A stretch of DNA of 64,000 nucleotides from Saprospiraceae bacterium UBA3362 (GCA_002360455.1 DEQQ01000090.1:1-64000); one strand, 5' to 3'. Positions 10,094 to 20,199 are shown, numbered from the stretch's first letter. The notes: generated by a model not told the origin, from the sequence alone. Program-made: numbers and translations.

Positions 10094-13000
10094 TTAATTA
10101 ATGAGGATCATTTTTCTTACAGACTTGTAATCACCCGATTCAAGTGAATAGTACAACATACCGGAAGACCCGATGTCTTGTTTATTCAGCTCTATTGCAT
10201 GATATCCTTGTTTGAAAAATCTCTTTATTTCTTTAATCACTTTACCGTTAATATCAAATACAACTAACCTTGCTTCACCATCTTTTGGAAGTTGGAATGC
10301 AATAGATGTTGCTTCATTAAAAGGGTTGGGTTGATTCTGATACAAGTAGAATCCATTTGATTTACTCTGATCATCTTGTATAAATTGCACTCGTAGCTCT
10401 GAAGCTTCATTTTGCTCATTGTAAACTTCTGAGCTAAAATGATTTCTCTGAGGAATTGCAACTACATCACTCCATTTGGCATTTTGCTTACTCAAAAATG
10501 CAATCTTAAATAATGGCTTATTTGCAACCACTCCTTTTAAATTATCCCAAGAAATTTTAATAACTCCTTGCTCAATATTCATTAAATTCATATTGGATTC
10601 TGACAAATCACAAACTCCATTTTGAATAGCATCAAACTCAAGTATTGATGGATCAAATTGCAATTCCAACTGCAATCCTTGAATCCATTTTATGTCCTCT
10701 AATAGGATAGGAAGTTCAACTCGTTTTCCTGACTCAAATGCTTCATCTTTGATATTCAGTCCCACAATTCTTGCCTCACGTTGCTTGTTCGCGCCTAACT
10801 GGCTGGTCTTAGCATTTCCTGTCACATCACCTATTTTGACAGCAATAAAATTGCTCTCCATTTGATCTTCTCCAAGCTTTACAAAAGAATAGCTTTCTTG
10901 CAATGGCCATGGACTAAGTGGATTTGGAAATTTTTGATTTGAGTTAATAAATCTCCAAGACTTATTCTGTGGAAAATCTGTTGTAACTCCTAATATCAAC
11001 TTTCTTAAGTCCGCAATATCACGGGCTGTAATAGTCTCGGAGTTGTTTACGTCTGCAGCAATTACTTTATAAGCAGATGTAAATTCAGCAATTCCAAGAA
11101 TATGTTTTTGAATGGTTACAATATCTTGAGTCGTAACACCATTGAGATGATCATCATTCTTTTCTGCAATGATGCTATAATCTTCGTTGAGCGGCAATGA
11201 GGTAAAGACATAGTGTCCATCATTCAAAGTTACTTGGTATTTTGGCATGGATGGCATGCTACCATTAATAGTAACCATTGCGTTTTCAAGACTTGACTTT
11301 GCTTCATTGGTTAATGAACCTCCGATCACAATATTGTTAGTTCCGCCTCCTCCAAAATTATCCGGACAAGCGTTTCCAATTCCATCCTGAATGGTTATCT
11401 CTACTGTGCAGAAGTCAGAATTTCCGGCTGCATCGTACACATAGATATTTTCTGTAAATGTTTTTGAAATTCCATCAGGAATATCAGAACATGTATATGT
11501 TTTTGAAGTTGATCCGTTTGTAAATCTGTAAACCAAATTTACCGAATTGGTACAATTGTCATAAGATCCTAAATTCAAATCCGATGCCCATACTGCTACA
11601 GAGCCATTGGACGGCATAATCACTGTGACAATACCATTTCTACAAACCGGAGTTGGTTTCTTAGCATCTCTCACTGTAAAAGTATAAGAACATTGAGCTG
11701 AATTTCCACAAACATCTTCTACTACCCAATTAATCTTATGTGTTCCTACAGCATACGTACTGCTGTGAGTAGATCCGGTTCCTGTGACATCTATACTTCC
11801 ATTGTTGCCAATATCTATCTTGTATGTGTATGTCAAATCATCAAGTGGAGTACAATCATCTGTAGCTGCTATGGATAGATTTACTGTTCCATCACAATTT
11901 GGACCAGGGGCATCTACTGTCACATTATTACAATTGGTTGTAATTGTTGGAGGAACTGTATTAGCAATTTTTATTACTTGGGTGCGTGAAAGAAGTCCCA
12001 CACCGGTAGCAGGATTGTATTGACACCAATCAACTACAGTCCATTTTCTCAATATTTTGTAACAAACTCCTTCTACAATATTGAATACTTGATCCTCTGA
12101 ACTCGCTATAACATTAGAACATGTGGAAGAAGCTGTCCAGGTAGGTCGACCTGTTAAAGATGGATCTGCAGAATTTCTACAGCCCACTGTGGTTATGCTT
12201 GGAGGGAAGACTACAGTATTTAAATTGAATGGTGAAAAATTAACTACCGTTATGGTTTGTGTTGCAATAACCGCAGGATTTACACCGTCAGTAAATCTCC
12301 AAGTTCTGACAATAGATCCTACACCGCAAGAATTTAATCCATTGGACACTGAGTAACTTGAATCCAAATTACAATCTTCTGAAACCAATCCATCTCTACC
12401 CCAATATTTAGGTTGTAGAGCTGAAGTATTTCCGGGATCATTAATGGTAATATTCTTTCTATCAGATTCTGCAGTTCTCATATTCCCAAATATCGACAAA
12501 TTGGATATATCAAATCCACAGCTAACAGTGATGTTTGGAAGTGATTGAACAATAACTGGAGGTTTTTTATCAACAACTGTCACCTCAACCATACATTCAT
12601 TGTAGTTTCCGCTTCTGTCGTACACCCTGAATACAACTATATTAGGGTTTGTTTTCACATCTGCGCAACAGAATTCTACAAAATTCCTAAACTCTAAATC
12701 AGATACGACCGGACTAGGGCATGAAGCAGCATTCATTCTTCTTACCGAAAAAGAATCTACTGCACAATTATCATAAGATCCATCGTCAAATGTCCGTGCT
12801 AATACTTTTGCAGTACCTGCATCTGTTAAGGTCACTATTGTCTGCAGATCGCAAATTGCAACCGGCTTTGTTTTTTCTTGAACAAGAACCTCTGTAGCTA
12901 CCTGTGTTTTATTTCCGCAGCCATCCGTGCCGTAAAATCTTACCCATGAACATCCGACAGGAAGATTTATTATTCTATAAGTTCCATTTGCATTTCTGCT

Positions 13001-14446
13001 TATCCCCGTAGATTCTTCTAAAGTAATATTAGAAGCCGCAGGTGGCAAAGCGCAATTTGGCGAATTTCTTATCACTCTTACTTCCCAAGTAATGCTATTA
13101 GGATTGCACTCTTGAATTATTGTTGGCACTGGTACATCTGCATACCCTGTGCAATCCGCTCCTCCTGTGCTGACTGTCATATTGGGAGCACCAGAAAGAA
13201 TTGGCGCCTCTGAATCAGCAACTTTAATAAGCTGGATACAAGTTTTTTGTGTTGCAGTACACCAATCTGCGATAATCCATTCTCTTAATATTTTGAATGT
13301 ACCCTCGCAGGCTTTAATTGTAATATCATTATAAGTATAATTAATGTTTCTACACGTAACTTTAGTTGGATATCCAGTGTAGCTTGGACTCGGATTTCCT
13401 TTAGAATCTTTGGGATAACTTGTAGAACAATTGATCACAGCATGATTTCCCGGTAATCCATCCCAATTTACAGGACAGACTACATCAGCTAAGGATCCTG
13501 CTTGAATATAAATTGTATCCACACAACTTACTGTATTTCCAAACATATCTGTTATAGTCCAAGATCTAAATACAGTATCAATATAGGCTGATGCTGGTGG
13601 ACAGTCAACATGAGATATTCTATCAGAATACTTCAATGTAACTGCACCACAATTATCATAGTATGAACTATTGGCGGTATACGTATTGGTTCCTGAAAGT
13701 ACCGGATTTGGTGCCAATGGATTAGGTTTAGGAAATCCTAATGCTGCTACTGAATAATTTCCATCGCAAGCAACGGTAAAATTCCGACAAGTAATCAATG
13801 GCTTTAGTTTATCTTCAATCCTCAATATTCCCCAACAGGAATTATTGGAACATCTGTGTTTGATGCTCACTTCCAAAAATTTTCCTTTGTAGGCTGAAGA
13901 AACTACCGGATTTGAAGGGATAACCAATCCTGTGGATTGATCTTTAATTATTACCTCGAAATCGGAATAATTATATACACCTTTTAAAATTAAATCCGGT
14001 GTCACCACTGCAGTACAATTTTCATCTAGCGAAATATTGACTGTATCTTTACATACTGCTTGTGGAGCAAAGCTAGACCCTACTCTTACACGAAAAGTAT
14101 CTTGACAAACCGGAGCATTTGTCTTAGCTATAGAAAAAACATAATCACCGGGAGCAGACCATGATAAGCTCACAACTCCTAGACCTGATATGGTTCCTGA
14201 AGTTCCTCCTGATATGTTCGTAAAAACCCATGTGTCTGCAGCAGACCAAGGTAAAATAGTATCTCGATGACTTGCCACTCCGGCTGCATCACCACAGATA
14301 TACGTTGGGATTGTTCTCAACCCAAGATTATTACATCGTTGGGCTTGAGCAAAAGATCCAAACATAAAACTTATTGCCATCAGACAATAAGCCTTTATCC
14401 AAATTTTACTTCGGACAGAAATGTGTGTAAGTTTTAGTAGTTTCAT
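10094..14446 (-). CDS. Giant T9SS surface protein with HYR-like, dockerin-like and cohesin-like domains (paralogue 3)
   Basis: First gene of the three-gene array in transcription order, about 1450 aa. The signal peptide begins MKLLKLTHISVRSKIW and ends near SFAQAQ. A short PKD-like segment and many cysteine-rich HYR-like modules follow. The dockerin-like segment is at about 1097-1156 (LNGVTTQDIVTIQKHILG, ITARDIADLRKLILG), the cohesin-like domain at about 1226-1350 and the T9SS domain at about 1365-1450 (NQPNPF start). The frame extends to 14518, but those 24 extra residues do not look like a signal sequence, so the ATG at 14444-14446 is preferred. Modules occur in the same order as in both neighbours, indicating tandem duplication. 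No enzymatic motif is seen. Confidence 0.85.
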   Translation of the reverse strand: MKLLKLTHISVRSKIWIKAYCLMAISFMFGSFAQAQRCNNLGLRTIPTYICGDAAGVASHRDTILPWSAADTWVFTNISGGTSGTISGLGVVSLSWSAPGDYVFSIAKTNAPVCQDTFRVRVGSSFAPQAVCKDTVNISLDENCTAVVTPDLILKGVYNYSDFEVIIKDQSTGLVIPSNPVVSSAYKGKFLEVSIKHRCSNNSCWGILRIEDKLKPLITCRNFTVACDGNYSVAALGFPKPNPLAPNPVLSGTNTYTANSSYYDNCGAVTLKYSDRISHVDCPPASAYIDTVFRSWTITDMFGNTVSCVDTIYIQAGSLADVVCPVNWDGLPGNHAVINCSTSYPKDSKGNPSPSYTGYPTKVTCRNINYTYNDITIKACEGTFKILREWIIADWCTATQKTCIQLIKVADSEAPILSGAPNMTVSTGGADCTGYADVPVPTIIQECNPNSITWEVRVIRNSPNCALPPAASNITLEESTGISRNANGTYRIINLPVGCSWVRFYGTDGCGNKTQVATEVLVQEKTKPVAICDLQTIVTLTDAGTAKVLARTFDDGSYDNCAVDSFSVRRMNAASCPSPVVSDLEFRNFVEFCCADVKTNPNIVVFRVYDRSGNYNECMVEVTVVDKKPPVIVQSLPNITVSCGFDISNLSIFGNMRTAESDRKNITINDPGNTSALQPKYWGRDGLVSEDCNLDSSYSVSNGLNSCGVGSIVRTWRFTDGVNPAVIATQTITVVNFSPFNLNTVVFPPSITTVGCRNSADPSLTGRPTWTASSTCSNVIASSEDQVFNIVEGVCYKILRKWTVVDWCQYNPATGVGLLSRTQVIKIANTVPPTITTNCNNVTVDAPGPNCDGTVNLSIAATDDCTPLDDLTYTYKIDIGNNGSIDVTGTGSTHSSTYAVGTHKINWVVEDVCGNSAQCSYTFTVRDAKKPTPVCRNGIVTVIMPSNGSVAVWASDLNLGSYDNCTNSVNLVYRFTNGSTSKTYTCSDIPDGISKTFTENIYVYDAAGNSDFCTVEITIQDGIGNACPDNFGGGGTNNIVIGGSLTNEAKSSLENAMVTINGSMPSMPKYQVTLNDGHYVFTSLPLNEDYSIIAEKNDDHLNGVTTQDIVTIQKHILGIAEFTSAYKVIAADVNNSETITARDIADLRKLILGVTTDFPQNKSWRFINSNQKFPNPLSPWPLQESYSFVKLGEDQMESNFIAVKIGDVTGNAKTSQLGANKQREARIVGLNIKDEAFESGKRVELPILLEDIKWIQGLQLELQFDPSILEFDAIQNGVCDLSESNMNLMNIEQGVIKISWDNLKGVVANKPLFKIAFLSKQNAKWSDVVAIPQRNHFSSEVYNEQNEASELRVQFIQDDQSKSNGFYLYQNQPNPFNEATSIAFQLPKDGEARLVVFDINGKVIKEIKRFFKQGYHAIELNKQDIGSSGMLYYSLESGDYKSVRKMILIN

Positions 14447-14519
14447 AAAAACTCTTGTTTTGTAAAAATCGTTTTTGCCAATAATCAATACGTCATACAG
14501 CAATGCCGCATGAACCACT

Positions 14520-14550
14520 TTGGGAGGTATGTGTGTAAGTTGGGAGGTAT
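14520..14550. repeat. Two 11-bp direct repeats at 20-bp period upstream of paralogue 3
   Basis: TTGGGAGGTAT occurs exactly at 14520-14530 and 14540-14550, two helical turns apart, just 5' of the 10094-14446 gene. The second copy runs into ATTGATC. The region upstream of paralogue 2 has a related GAGGGGTATTGATC at 9997-10010. A shared regulatory site is possible but unproven. Confidence 0.4.
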
Positions 14551-14803
14551 ATTGATCAATAATGGTATATCACATGGATATAACTATTACTTATCAAGCA
14601 ATAAAGTGGCAAGTCTTATTCCAAAATTGGCACCGGCGAATCTACTCATGAGATAAAAACTTAATATCAAAACATAATTTTAATTATAAGACCTAATCCA
14701 TTGATTTTCTACATATTATGTCTTAATAAAAGAGATTATTAATAAAAATAATTTATATAAAAACGCAAATGCTTACTTTTGAATGATTTAAGCTCAATTT
14801 TAT

Positions 14804-15259
14804 ATGGACAAAAATTTACAAACCCCTGAGGAATATATCAACTCGATATCAGAGGATAGAAAAGAAATTATTACTCAATTAAGAGACATCATCAAACAAA
14901 ACTTGCCCAAAGGGTTTGAAGAAACTATTTCTTATGGATTCTTGAGTTTTGTCGTGCCCCATTCTATTTATCCAAAAGGATACCACTGCGACCCCAAACA
15001 AGCCCTACCTTTTATCTCTATAGCTTCCCAAAAATCGCATATTGCAATTTATCACATGGGGATTTATGCAGAACCAAAACTATTAGAATGGTTTACTAAT
15101 GAATTTCCAAAATACAGCTCAAAAAAATTGGATATGGGAAAAAGTTGCCTACGATTCAAAAAAGCAGAAGATGTTCCCATTAAACTCATTGGAGAATTAG
15201 CAAAAAAAATGAGCCCGAAGGATTGGATCAATTTGTATGAATCAAAATTTCATAAATAA
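14804..15259 (+). CDS. DUF1801 (YdhG-like) domain protein
   Basis: A 151-aa cytoplasmic protein of unknown molecular function. It has the hallmarks of the DUF1801 fold: an N-terminal helix with a PEEYI/EDRKEIITQLRDII pattern, the central EETISYGFLSF motif, and an ISIASQKSHIAIYHMGIY strand pair. A lysine/glycine-rich segment (GKSCLRFKKAED) follows and the chain ends with the usual C-terminal helix. Full length for the family, with no signal peptide. It stands alone between two minus-strand blocks, so it probably has its own promoter in the AT-rich 14560-14800 stretch. Confidence 0.8.
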   Translation: MDKNLQTPEEYINSISEDRKEIITQLRDIIKQNLPKGFEETISYGFLSFVVPHSIYPKGYHCDPKQALPFISIASQKSHIAIYHMGIYAEPKLLEWFTNEFPKYSSKKLDMGKSCLRFKKAEDVPIKLIGELAKKMSPKDWINLYESKFHK

Positions 15260-15640
15260 TTGATCACTTTAATTCCTAATTTCAATTTCTCATTTCTAAA
15301 AAGATATTGTCATCATTAAAGTTTTACAGACGCTTCTTCGAAATAAAACTCTAAAGAATATTTCTTAATAATTCAGGAGTTACTAATTCGAGATTTGACT
15401 ATAAAAAAGTCTCACATAAGAGTGCTATTGAGATGTCCTATCTTGAATTTTACTTTGCCGTGGCAAATCATTTGCCTAATAATATCTCAACATTATTTGC
15501 CTCACTTTGCAATCTCCTCATAATATAAAAATGGGCTACAAAATCTTGAATTTAGTGAATAGCTCCTCCCAAATCTGTCATACCATAATGAAATGCAGTT
15601 TAGTCGCTATTTTTACACAATTCAATAGGGTATAAAACAA
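15260..15640. other. Non-coding interval with clustered TTTGCC half-sites
   Basis: No convincing gene. TTTGCC or its complement occurs four times within 48 bp (15454-15459, 15462-15467, 15471-15476, 15496-15501), the first three forming overlapping perfect inverted repeats. The interval lies between the 3' ends of two convergent genes, so promoter function is unlikely. It could be a decayed element. Confidence 0.35.
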
Positions 15641-15673
15641 AAAAGCTTAGCTGTATAAAACAGCTAAGCTTTT
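15641..15673 (-). terminator. Rho-independent terminator of the esterase-like gene
   Basis: A perfect 13-bp stem, AAAAGCTTAGCTG (15641-15653) and CAGCTAAGCTTTT (15661-15673), with a 7-nt loop. A T-rich tract follows on the minus strand. It lies just past the stop of the gene at 15699. Confidence 0.85.
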
Positions 15674-15698
15674 ATTATTAAACTTCTGACTTAATTCC

Positions 15699-17252
15699 TT
15701 AATCTCTAAACATTATTTGCTGTGAGCTTCTTTCCAATTTTCCAAAATAAACCTGAGCGATATAAACTCCGGCCTGTAAGCTTCCTTTTTGTATAGTAAC
15801 TGTATTTGATTTCAAATCAGTCAAACCTTTAACCAATCTTCCCTGTAGATCATAGATCAAAACAGTTGAAATTAGTTTGTCAGGATTTGATTTGATTATC
15901 ATTTCTGATTGTGCAGGATTTGGTGATACATCCAATCCAACCTCTTCCGGCTTAAGATTCTTTACATTGGTTCCACAACCTAAGTTAAGTGCAGCGCAAG
16001 CTCTAGGCAAAAATAATGCTAAGCAAGAATCTACATATCTTCGACCTTTCTCGGCACTCATATCCGGATTACTTGCTAATCCGTTTCTGTGCAATGTATC
16101 TGCGTTAAAATTTGTTCCTCTTTGTTGATTAACTGCAGAAACAACAAATTTAAGAGTATTAAGATCCCACCAATCCCAAGGAGAACCTTGAACCGGAGGC
16201 AAATTAAAACCATAAAAATTATCTGTTCCCAATTGAATTCTTTGACTTGGATTCAATGGCAAAGTAATTGGTGTTGACTTCTGTGCGTTGATCAAACTTG
16301 CTAATGGATCAAATTGTAAAGTATTCAATTTGTTATTTGAACCATTACCATTTGCTATTTCTACTGCTTTTCTTGTTCCTACAACATTTACAACAAATTC
16401 TCTGGTTGTTGGTACTATAACAGCTCCTTCATAATATGGAGCAAAGAAGTCATTTACACAGTGTACACCAGAATAAGCAGGCTCAATAGCTTCTCCATCC
16501 AACCATGATGAATCACCAAGTGCTCCACCCAAATTGAACGCAAACTGGAAGTTGGAAGAATAACCGGGGTGATTTGGCATACAAAGTGGAGTTTGTTTTA
16601 ATCCCCAAATATCTCCCAGCAAGTTGGAATCAATAAATGGAGTTAAAGTTTGACTATTTATAAATTTATCCAATAAAACTTCTCCAAAATCATTCAGAGA
16701 GCCGGCTCCAAAAGATAAATATCCTCCGGTTCCAACGCCTAACACTGCAATTCTGCTTGGATCAATTCCGTATGGATTGCCACTCTCCGCTACAGATTTT
16801 TTAAAATATCGAATACATGCTCTAGTGTCTTGTATACCTCTGTAAGCTGCTTGAAGCAATGTACCTGTTCTTACGTTTACATCCGGTGATGTTGGCAGCC
16901 ATCCCATTCTGTAGGTATATGGAGCAACTACATATCCTCTTGAGGCCAATGCTCCGGCCAAGGCAACAACCGTTGAGTCAGTTAGACCTCCTGTTACCTG
17001 TCCATTATAAAGAGGTGGCAAAAAACTTCCAGTGTGCGCAATCAGTACCAACGGTCTGTCGGCTTGATTGTCTATTGGTTCTATAACATTCATTTTGAGC
17101 TCAAGTGGAGCAGGAGCCCCTGTAAGAATGCTTATATTCGTGCCATAAGTTATACCCTGAGTTACTTTCACAGGATATTGTGGCGTGACATAGCGCTGTG
17201 CATTGAGCACAAATGCAAAAAACATAAAAAAGAAAATGTAAAAATTTTTCAT
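15699..17252 (-). CDS. Secreted alpha/beta-hydrolase-like protein with T9SS sorting domain
   Basis: A 517-aa protein with a signal peptide (1-18, ending LNAQ), an alpha/beta-hydrolase-like body (about 30-420) and a T9SS type A domain (about 440-517, VSPNPAQSE start). The oxyanion-type strand LIAHTGSF (70-77), the helix with RACIRYFKK and the elbow strand RIAVLGVGTGG (167-177) follow the layout of secreted carboxylesterases. However, the GxSxG elbow reads G172-V-G174-T-G176, with glycine at the nucleophile position, so it may be a non-catalytic hydrolase or a divergent enzyme. It lies 121 bp downstream of a TonB-dependent receptor on the same strand, suggesting linked roles at the outer surface. 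Confidence 0.75.
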   Translation of the reverse strand: MKNFYIFFFMFFAFVLNAQRYVTPQYPVKVTQGITYGTNISILTGAPAPLELKMNVIEPIDNQADRPLVLIAHTGSFLPPLYNGQVTGGLTDSTVVALAGALASRGYVVAPYTYRMGWLPTSPDVNVRTGTLLQAAYRGIQDTRACIRYFKKSVAESGNPYGIDPSRIAVLGVGTGGYLSFGAGSLNDFGEVLLDKFINSQTLTPFIDSNLLGDIWGLKQTPLCMPNHPGYSSNFQFAFNLGGALGDSSWLDGEAIEPAYSGVHCVNDFFAPYYEGAVIVPTTREFVVNVVGTRKAVEIANGNGSNNKLNTLQFDPLASLINAQKSTPITLPLNPSQRIQLGTDNFYGFNLPPVQGSPWDWWDLNTLKFVVSAVNQQRGTNFNADTLHRNGLASNPDMSAEKGRRYVDSCLALFLPRACAALNLGCGTNVKNLKPEEVGLDVSPNPAQSEMIIKSNPDKLISTVLIYDLQGRLVKGLTDLKSNTVTIQKGSLQAGVYIAQVYFGKLERSSQQIMFRD

Positions 17253-17373
17253 AATAAGCTTATTTATAATTATAATTGTTTTTCCTTCTACTTATTATTT
17301 ATTCATTTATTTCTTTGATCCTTTGGGTTATTTTTTCGTTCGGATATATCATTCTTTATCCATCAATATATTA

Positions 17374-20199
17374 TTACTTTTTCTTCCATTCGTACAGAAT
17401 AGAAAAGTATGCCAATCTTCCAATTCTCGGGCCACCATAAGTTTGAAAATTCTTTTGATTAAACAAATTTGAGGCTCCAAGTTTAAAAGTTGTGTTTTTC
17501 TTTATCCAGCCCCAATTGATCTGTGCATCGGTCATATTGTAGGATGGAATATAGCCTGTAAATTGAGGAGAACCCTCAAACAAGAATCCTGAAATCCATT
17601 TATAATTGATACTGAATCCTAAATTTTTTATTCCCCATAATTTTACATCACGCGCACTGATCCCTATGTTGTATTTATGTTCCGGAGTATTGAAAGCAGG
17701 AATAATGGGATCTTCTGTCTTTGTGTTCAAAACATTCCATGAATAATTTCCTTTGATCAAATACAATTCTTTGAAATAATAATTGAGTCCAATTGAAAAT
17801 CCTTGTGACGTGACTATATCCTGAGCATTCGAACTCACTCTATAGGCTTGCACTGCTGTAGGCAAAGTTGAGCCCGGTGGAATGGTAGCATCAATACCAA
17901 TAATGTAACCTATGAAGTCTTTATACCTTGAAAAATAATAACCTAGGTCGGCGTAAACTCGATTAAACAGTGTAGTTCTATATCCCAGCTCAAACGTTTT
18001 TACTTTCTCAGGTTGAATCGCGGGAACATTGAAATAATTCAATGTATCTCTGTTTCCTGTATTCAAAAAATCCACAAACGACGGCACAGTGATCAAATTT
18101 TGAATACCATTAATATTGCCTAATAGTATTGCTCTTCCCACATTGTAGTGGAGGTATTGATCGGTCAATGTTGGGTTTCGAATGGCTGAAGAAAATGATA
18201 CTCGCAAATAATTATTATCTGATGGTTTGTAAACCACAGAGGCTGCCGGAGACAATAGATAATTGAAGTTCTGATGCTTATCCAATCTTGCAGTAACATT
18301 CACCTTTAGCTTGTTTTGGATAAAGTTCATTGTAGGTCCTACATAAATTCCCCATTCGTATGTATTGATATTGGCCGATCCGGTATCCAATAATATCGAG
18401 CCTTTGGAATCTGGTCTATAGATTCTGGCACTGGCTCCGGTGGTTAGATCAAAACTGGAAAATAAAGTAGAATTAGAAAATAAATTCTTAAATACATATT
18501 CCCCTTGTGAATGAACGAGCGCACTTCGGTCATAAAATTTTGTACCTCCTTCGCTGTATGCAATTCTTGAAGTTATGTCTTTAAAATTTTGCTCAAATGC
18601 CGGAGTTCCCGGAGCAAAGAAATTCGATGCATTTATAAGAGTATCTCCCTGATTGGATATATTCTGTGTCAGCTGATGCCAAAAAAATAATGAATCCTTA
18701 ATACCACTCAAAAAAGTATTCAAAGCACTATTGTATCCTACCGGATTGCCGATATAGTCAGACGGCTTTGGATAACCCTCCAATTTTTTTATTTTTGGTA
18801 CAATATTAATACTCCAATAATTGATATAATTTCTTGAGAAAATATCATTTTTCTTTGCCGTTTCTTGCAGCTTGAGAGCCGTAAAGTAAGGATCAAAAGA
18901 ATCTCCGGAATTCTCATGAGTAGCATAAACTCTAAAAAACCAATGATCTCTTTGAATAAATTCCAATCGATGTTGATAAAACTGAATATTTTTTAATGAA
19001 TAACGATTGTCGCCTTGATACACTGTTGTTCCACCTCCATAGCTTGAGGAAAATATCATCTCAGGAGATTCAAAAGTTTTAGCGGGTTTCAATCTAAAAT
19101 GTACGGCGGCACTCATCTTTGTATTGCGAGAATCATAGCTTACCAATTGATTTTCCTGATAACCTCTTCTATGAAAAATCCCAAGACCGGGATTAGCCAA
19201 TTGGCTTTTGGAAATATCATTAGAACTTTGGTATTCGTCCCCATAAATATTCACAGCATCATAGCCTCCGGGGTTGGTCTCATCCGTTCTTGTATCATAT
19301 ACAGGACTGTAATTATCGGCCTGCCAGTCATTGGCTCTGAGATGAAAAGCATTAAGTTTGTATGCAATAAAATCTTGTCCTTTTTTATTCTTGAACGCAT
19401 CTGCCCAGCGAATTCCTCCTTCCAACAAACTGCGCTCACCAACTTTGCCTGTTACGCTTAGACCCTTTTGTAGAAAAGGATTTTTGGTCTCCATGCTAAT
19501 TACGCCATTAAAGGCATTTGGGCCATAAAAAGCCGAACTCGCACCTACTATAAGGTCCACCTTATTGACATCCAATTCTGATGCTCCCAAAAAATTACCC
19601 AGCGAAAAATTCAAGCCCGGAGACTGATTGTCAACTCCATCTATAATTTGCAAGGATCTTACAGGGCTGGTACTATTAAATCCTCTGGTATTGATCACCG
19701 TAAAACCTAAACTTGCAGTAGTTAAATCCACATCCTTCAGTGAGCCCAGTCCATCATAAAAATTGGCAGCGGGAGTCTCCTTGATGGCCAATAAATCCAT
19801 ACTCTCTACGGTAAGAGGAGAAGCCTTTTGCTTATCAGAAATACGTTGACCTTTTACTTCTACGACATCGATTTGGATTGCCTCTTCTTCCATCTCAACA
19901 ATCAAATTTCTATTGCTTTCTGTATAGCTGAGTTTTTTGGTCTGGTAACCGCTGTACCTTAGCTCCAATTCAACAGGAAGACTTGAACTTGTTTTGAGAA
20001 AAAAATTCCCGTCAAAATCAGTCACAGTGCCTTGAGTGGTCCCTGAAATCAATACTGTAGCTCCAATCAGAGGCTCCCCATTGGCCGCATCTTTAAGGAC
20101 GCCTTTAATAATTGACTGAGCCAATAAATCTTCTTTCTGACTGAAAATGAATAGTAAAAATATTACTAAATATCTTAAATTAAGGCATCTAATTTCCAT
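17374..20199 (-). CDS. TonB-dependent receptor with N-terminal carboxypeptidase-regulatory-like domain
   Basis: Outer-membrane active transporter of 941 aa; the substrate is unknown. A signal peptide (1-28, ending LLAQ) is followed by a carboxypeptidase-D-regulatory-like domain (29-105; GEPLIGATVLISGTTQGTVTD) and a plug (about 125-240; INTRGFNSTSPV and GASSAFYGPNAFNGVI). A long 22-strand-type barrel ends in an aromatic C-terminus (LAYFSILYEWKKK). No SusD partner is adjacent. The next gene downstream on the strand is a secreted esterase-like protein. A ligand from peptide, siderophore or vitamin classes cannot be chosen from sequence alone. Confidence 0.93.
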   Translation of the reverse strand: MEIRCLNLRYLVIFLLFIFSQKEDLLAQSIIKGVLKDAANGEPLIGATVLISGTTQGTVTDFDGNFFLKTSSSLPVELELRYSGYQTKKLSYTESNRNLIVEMEEEAIQIDVVEVKGQRISDKQKASPLTVESMDLLAIKETPAANFYDGLGSLKDVDLTTASLGFTVINTRGFNSTSPVRSLQIIDGVDNQSPGLNFSLGNFLGASELDVNKVDLIVGASSAFYGPNAFNGVISMETKNPFLQKGLSVTGKVGERSLLEGGIRWADAFKNKKGQDFIAYKLNAFHLRANDWQADNYSPVYDTRTDETNPGGYDAVNIYGDEYQSSNDISKSQLANPGLGIFHRRGYQENQLVSYDSRNTKMSAAVHFRLKPAKTFESPEMIFSSSYGGGTTVYQGDNRYSLKNIQFYQHRLEFIQRDHWFFRVYATHENSGDSFDPYFTALKLQETAKKNDIFSRNYINYWSINIVPKIKKLEGYPKPSDYIGNPVGYNSALNTFLSGIKDSLFFWHQLTQNISNQGDTLINASNFFAPGTPAFEQNFKDITSRIAYSEGGTKFYDRSALVHSQGEYVFKNLFSNSTLFSSFDLTTGASARIYRPDSKGSILLDTGSANINTYEWGIYVGPTMNFIQNKLKVNVTARLDKHQNFNYLLSPAASVVYKPSDNNYLRVSFSSAIRNPTLTDQYLHYNVGRAILLGNINGIQNLITVPSFVDFLNTGNRDTLNYFNVPAIQPEKVKTFELGYRTTLFNRVYADLGYYFSRYKDFIGYIIGIDATIPPGSTLPTAVQAYRVSSNAQDIVTSQGFSIGLNYYFKELYLIKGNYSWNVLNTKTEDPIIPAFNTPEHKYNIGISARDVKLWGIKNLGFSINYKWISGFLFEGSPQFTGYIPSYNMTDAQINWGWIKKNTTFKLGASNLFNQKNFQTYGGPRIGRLAYFSILYEWKKK

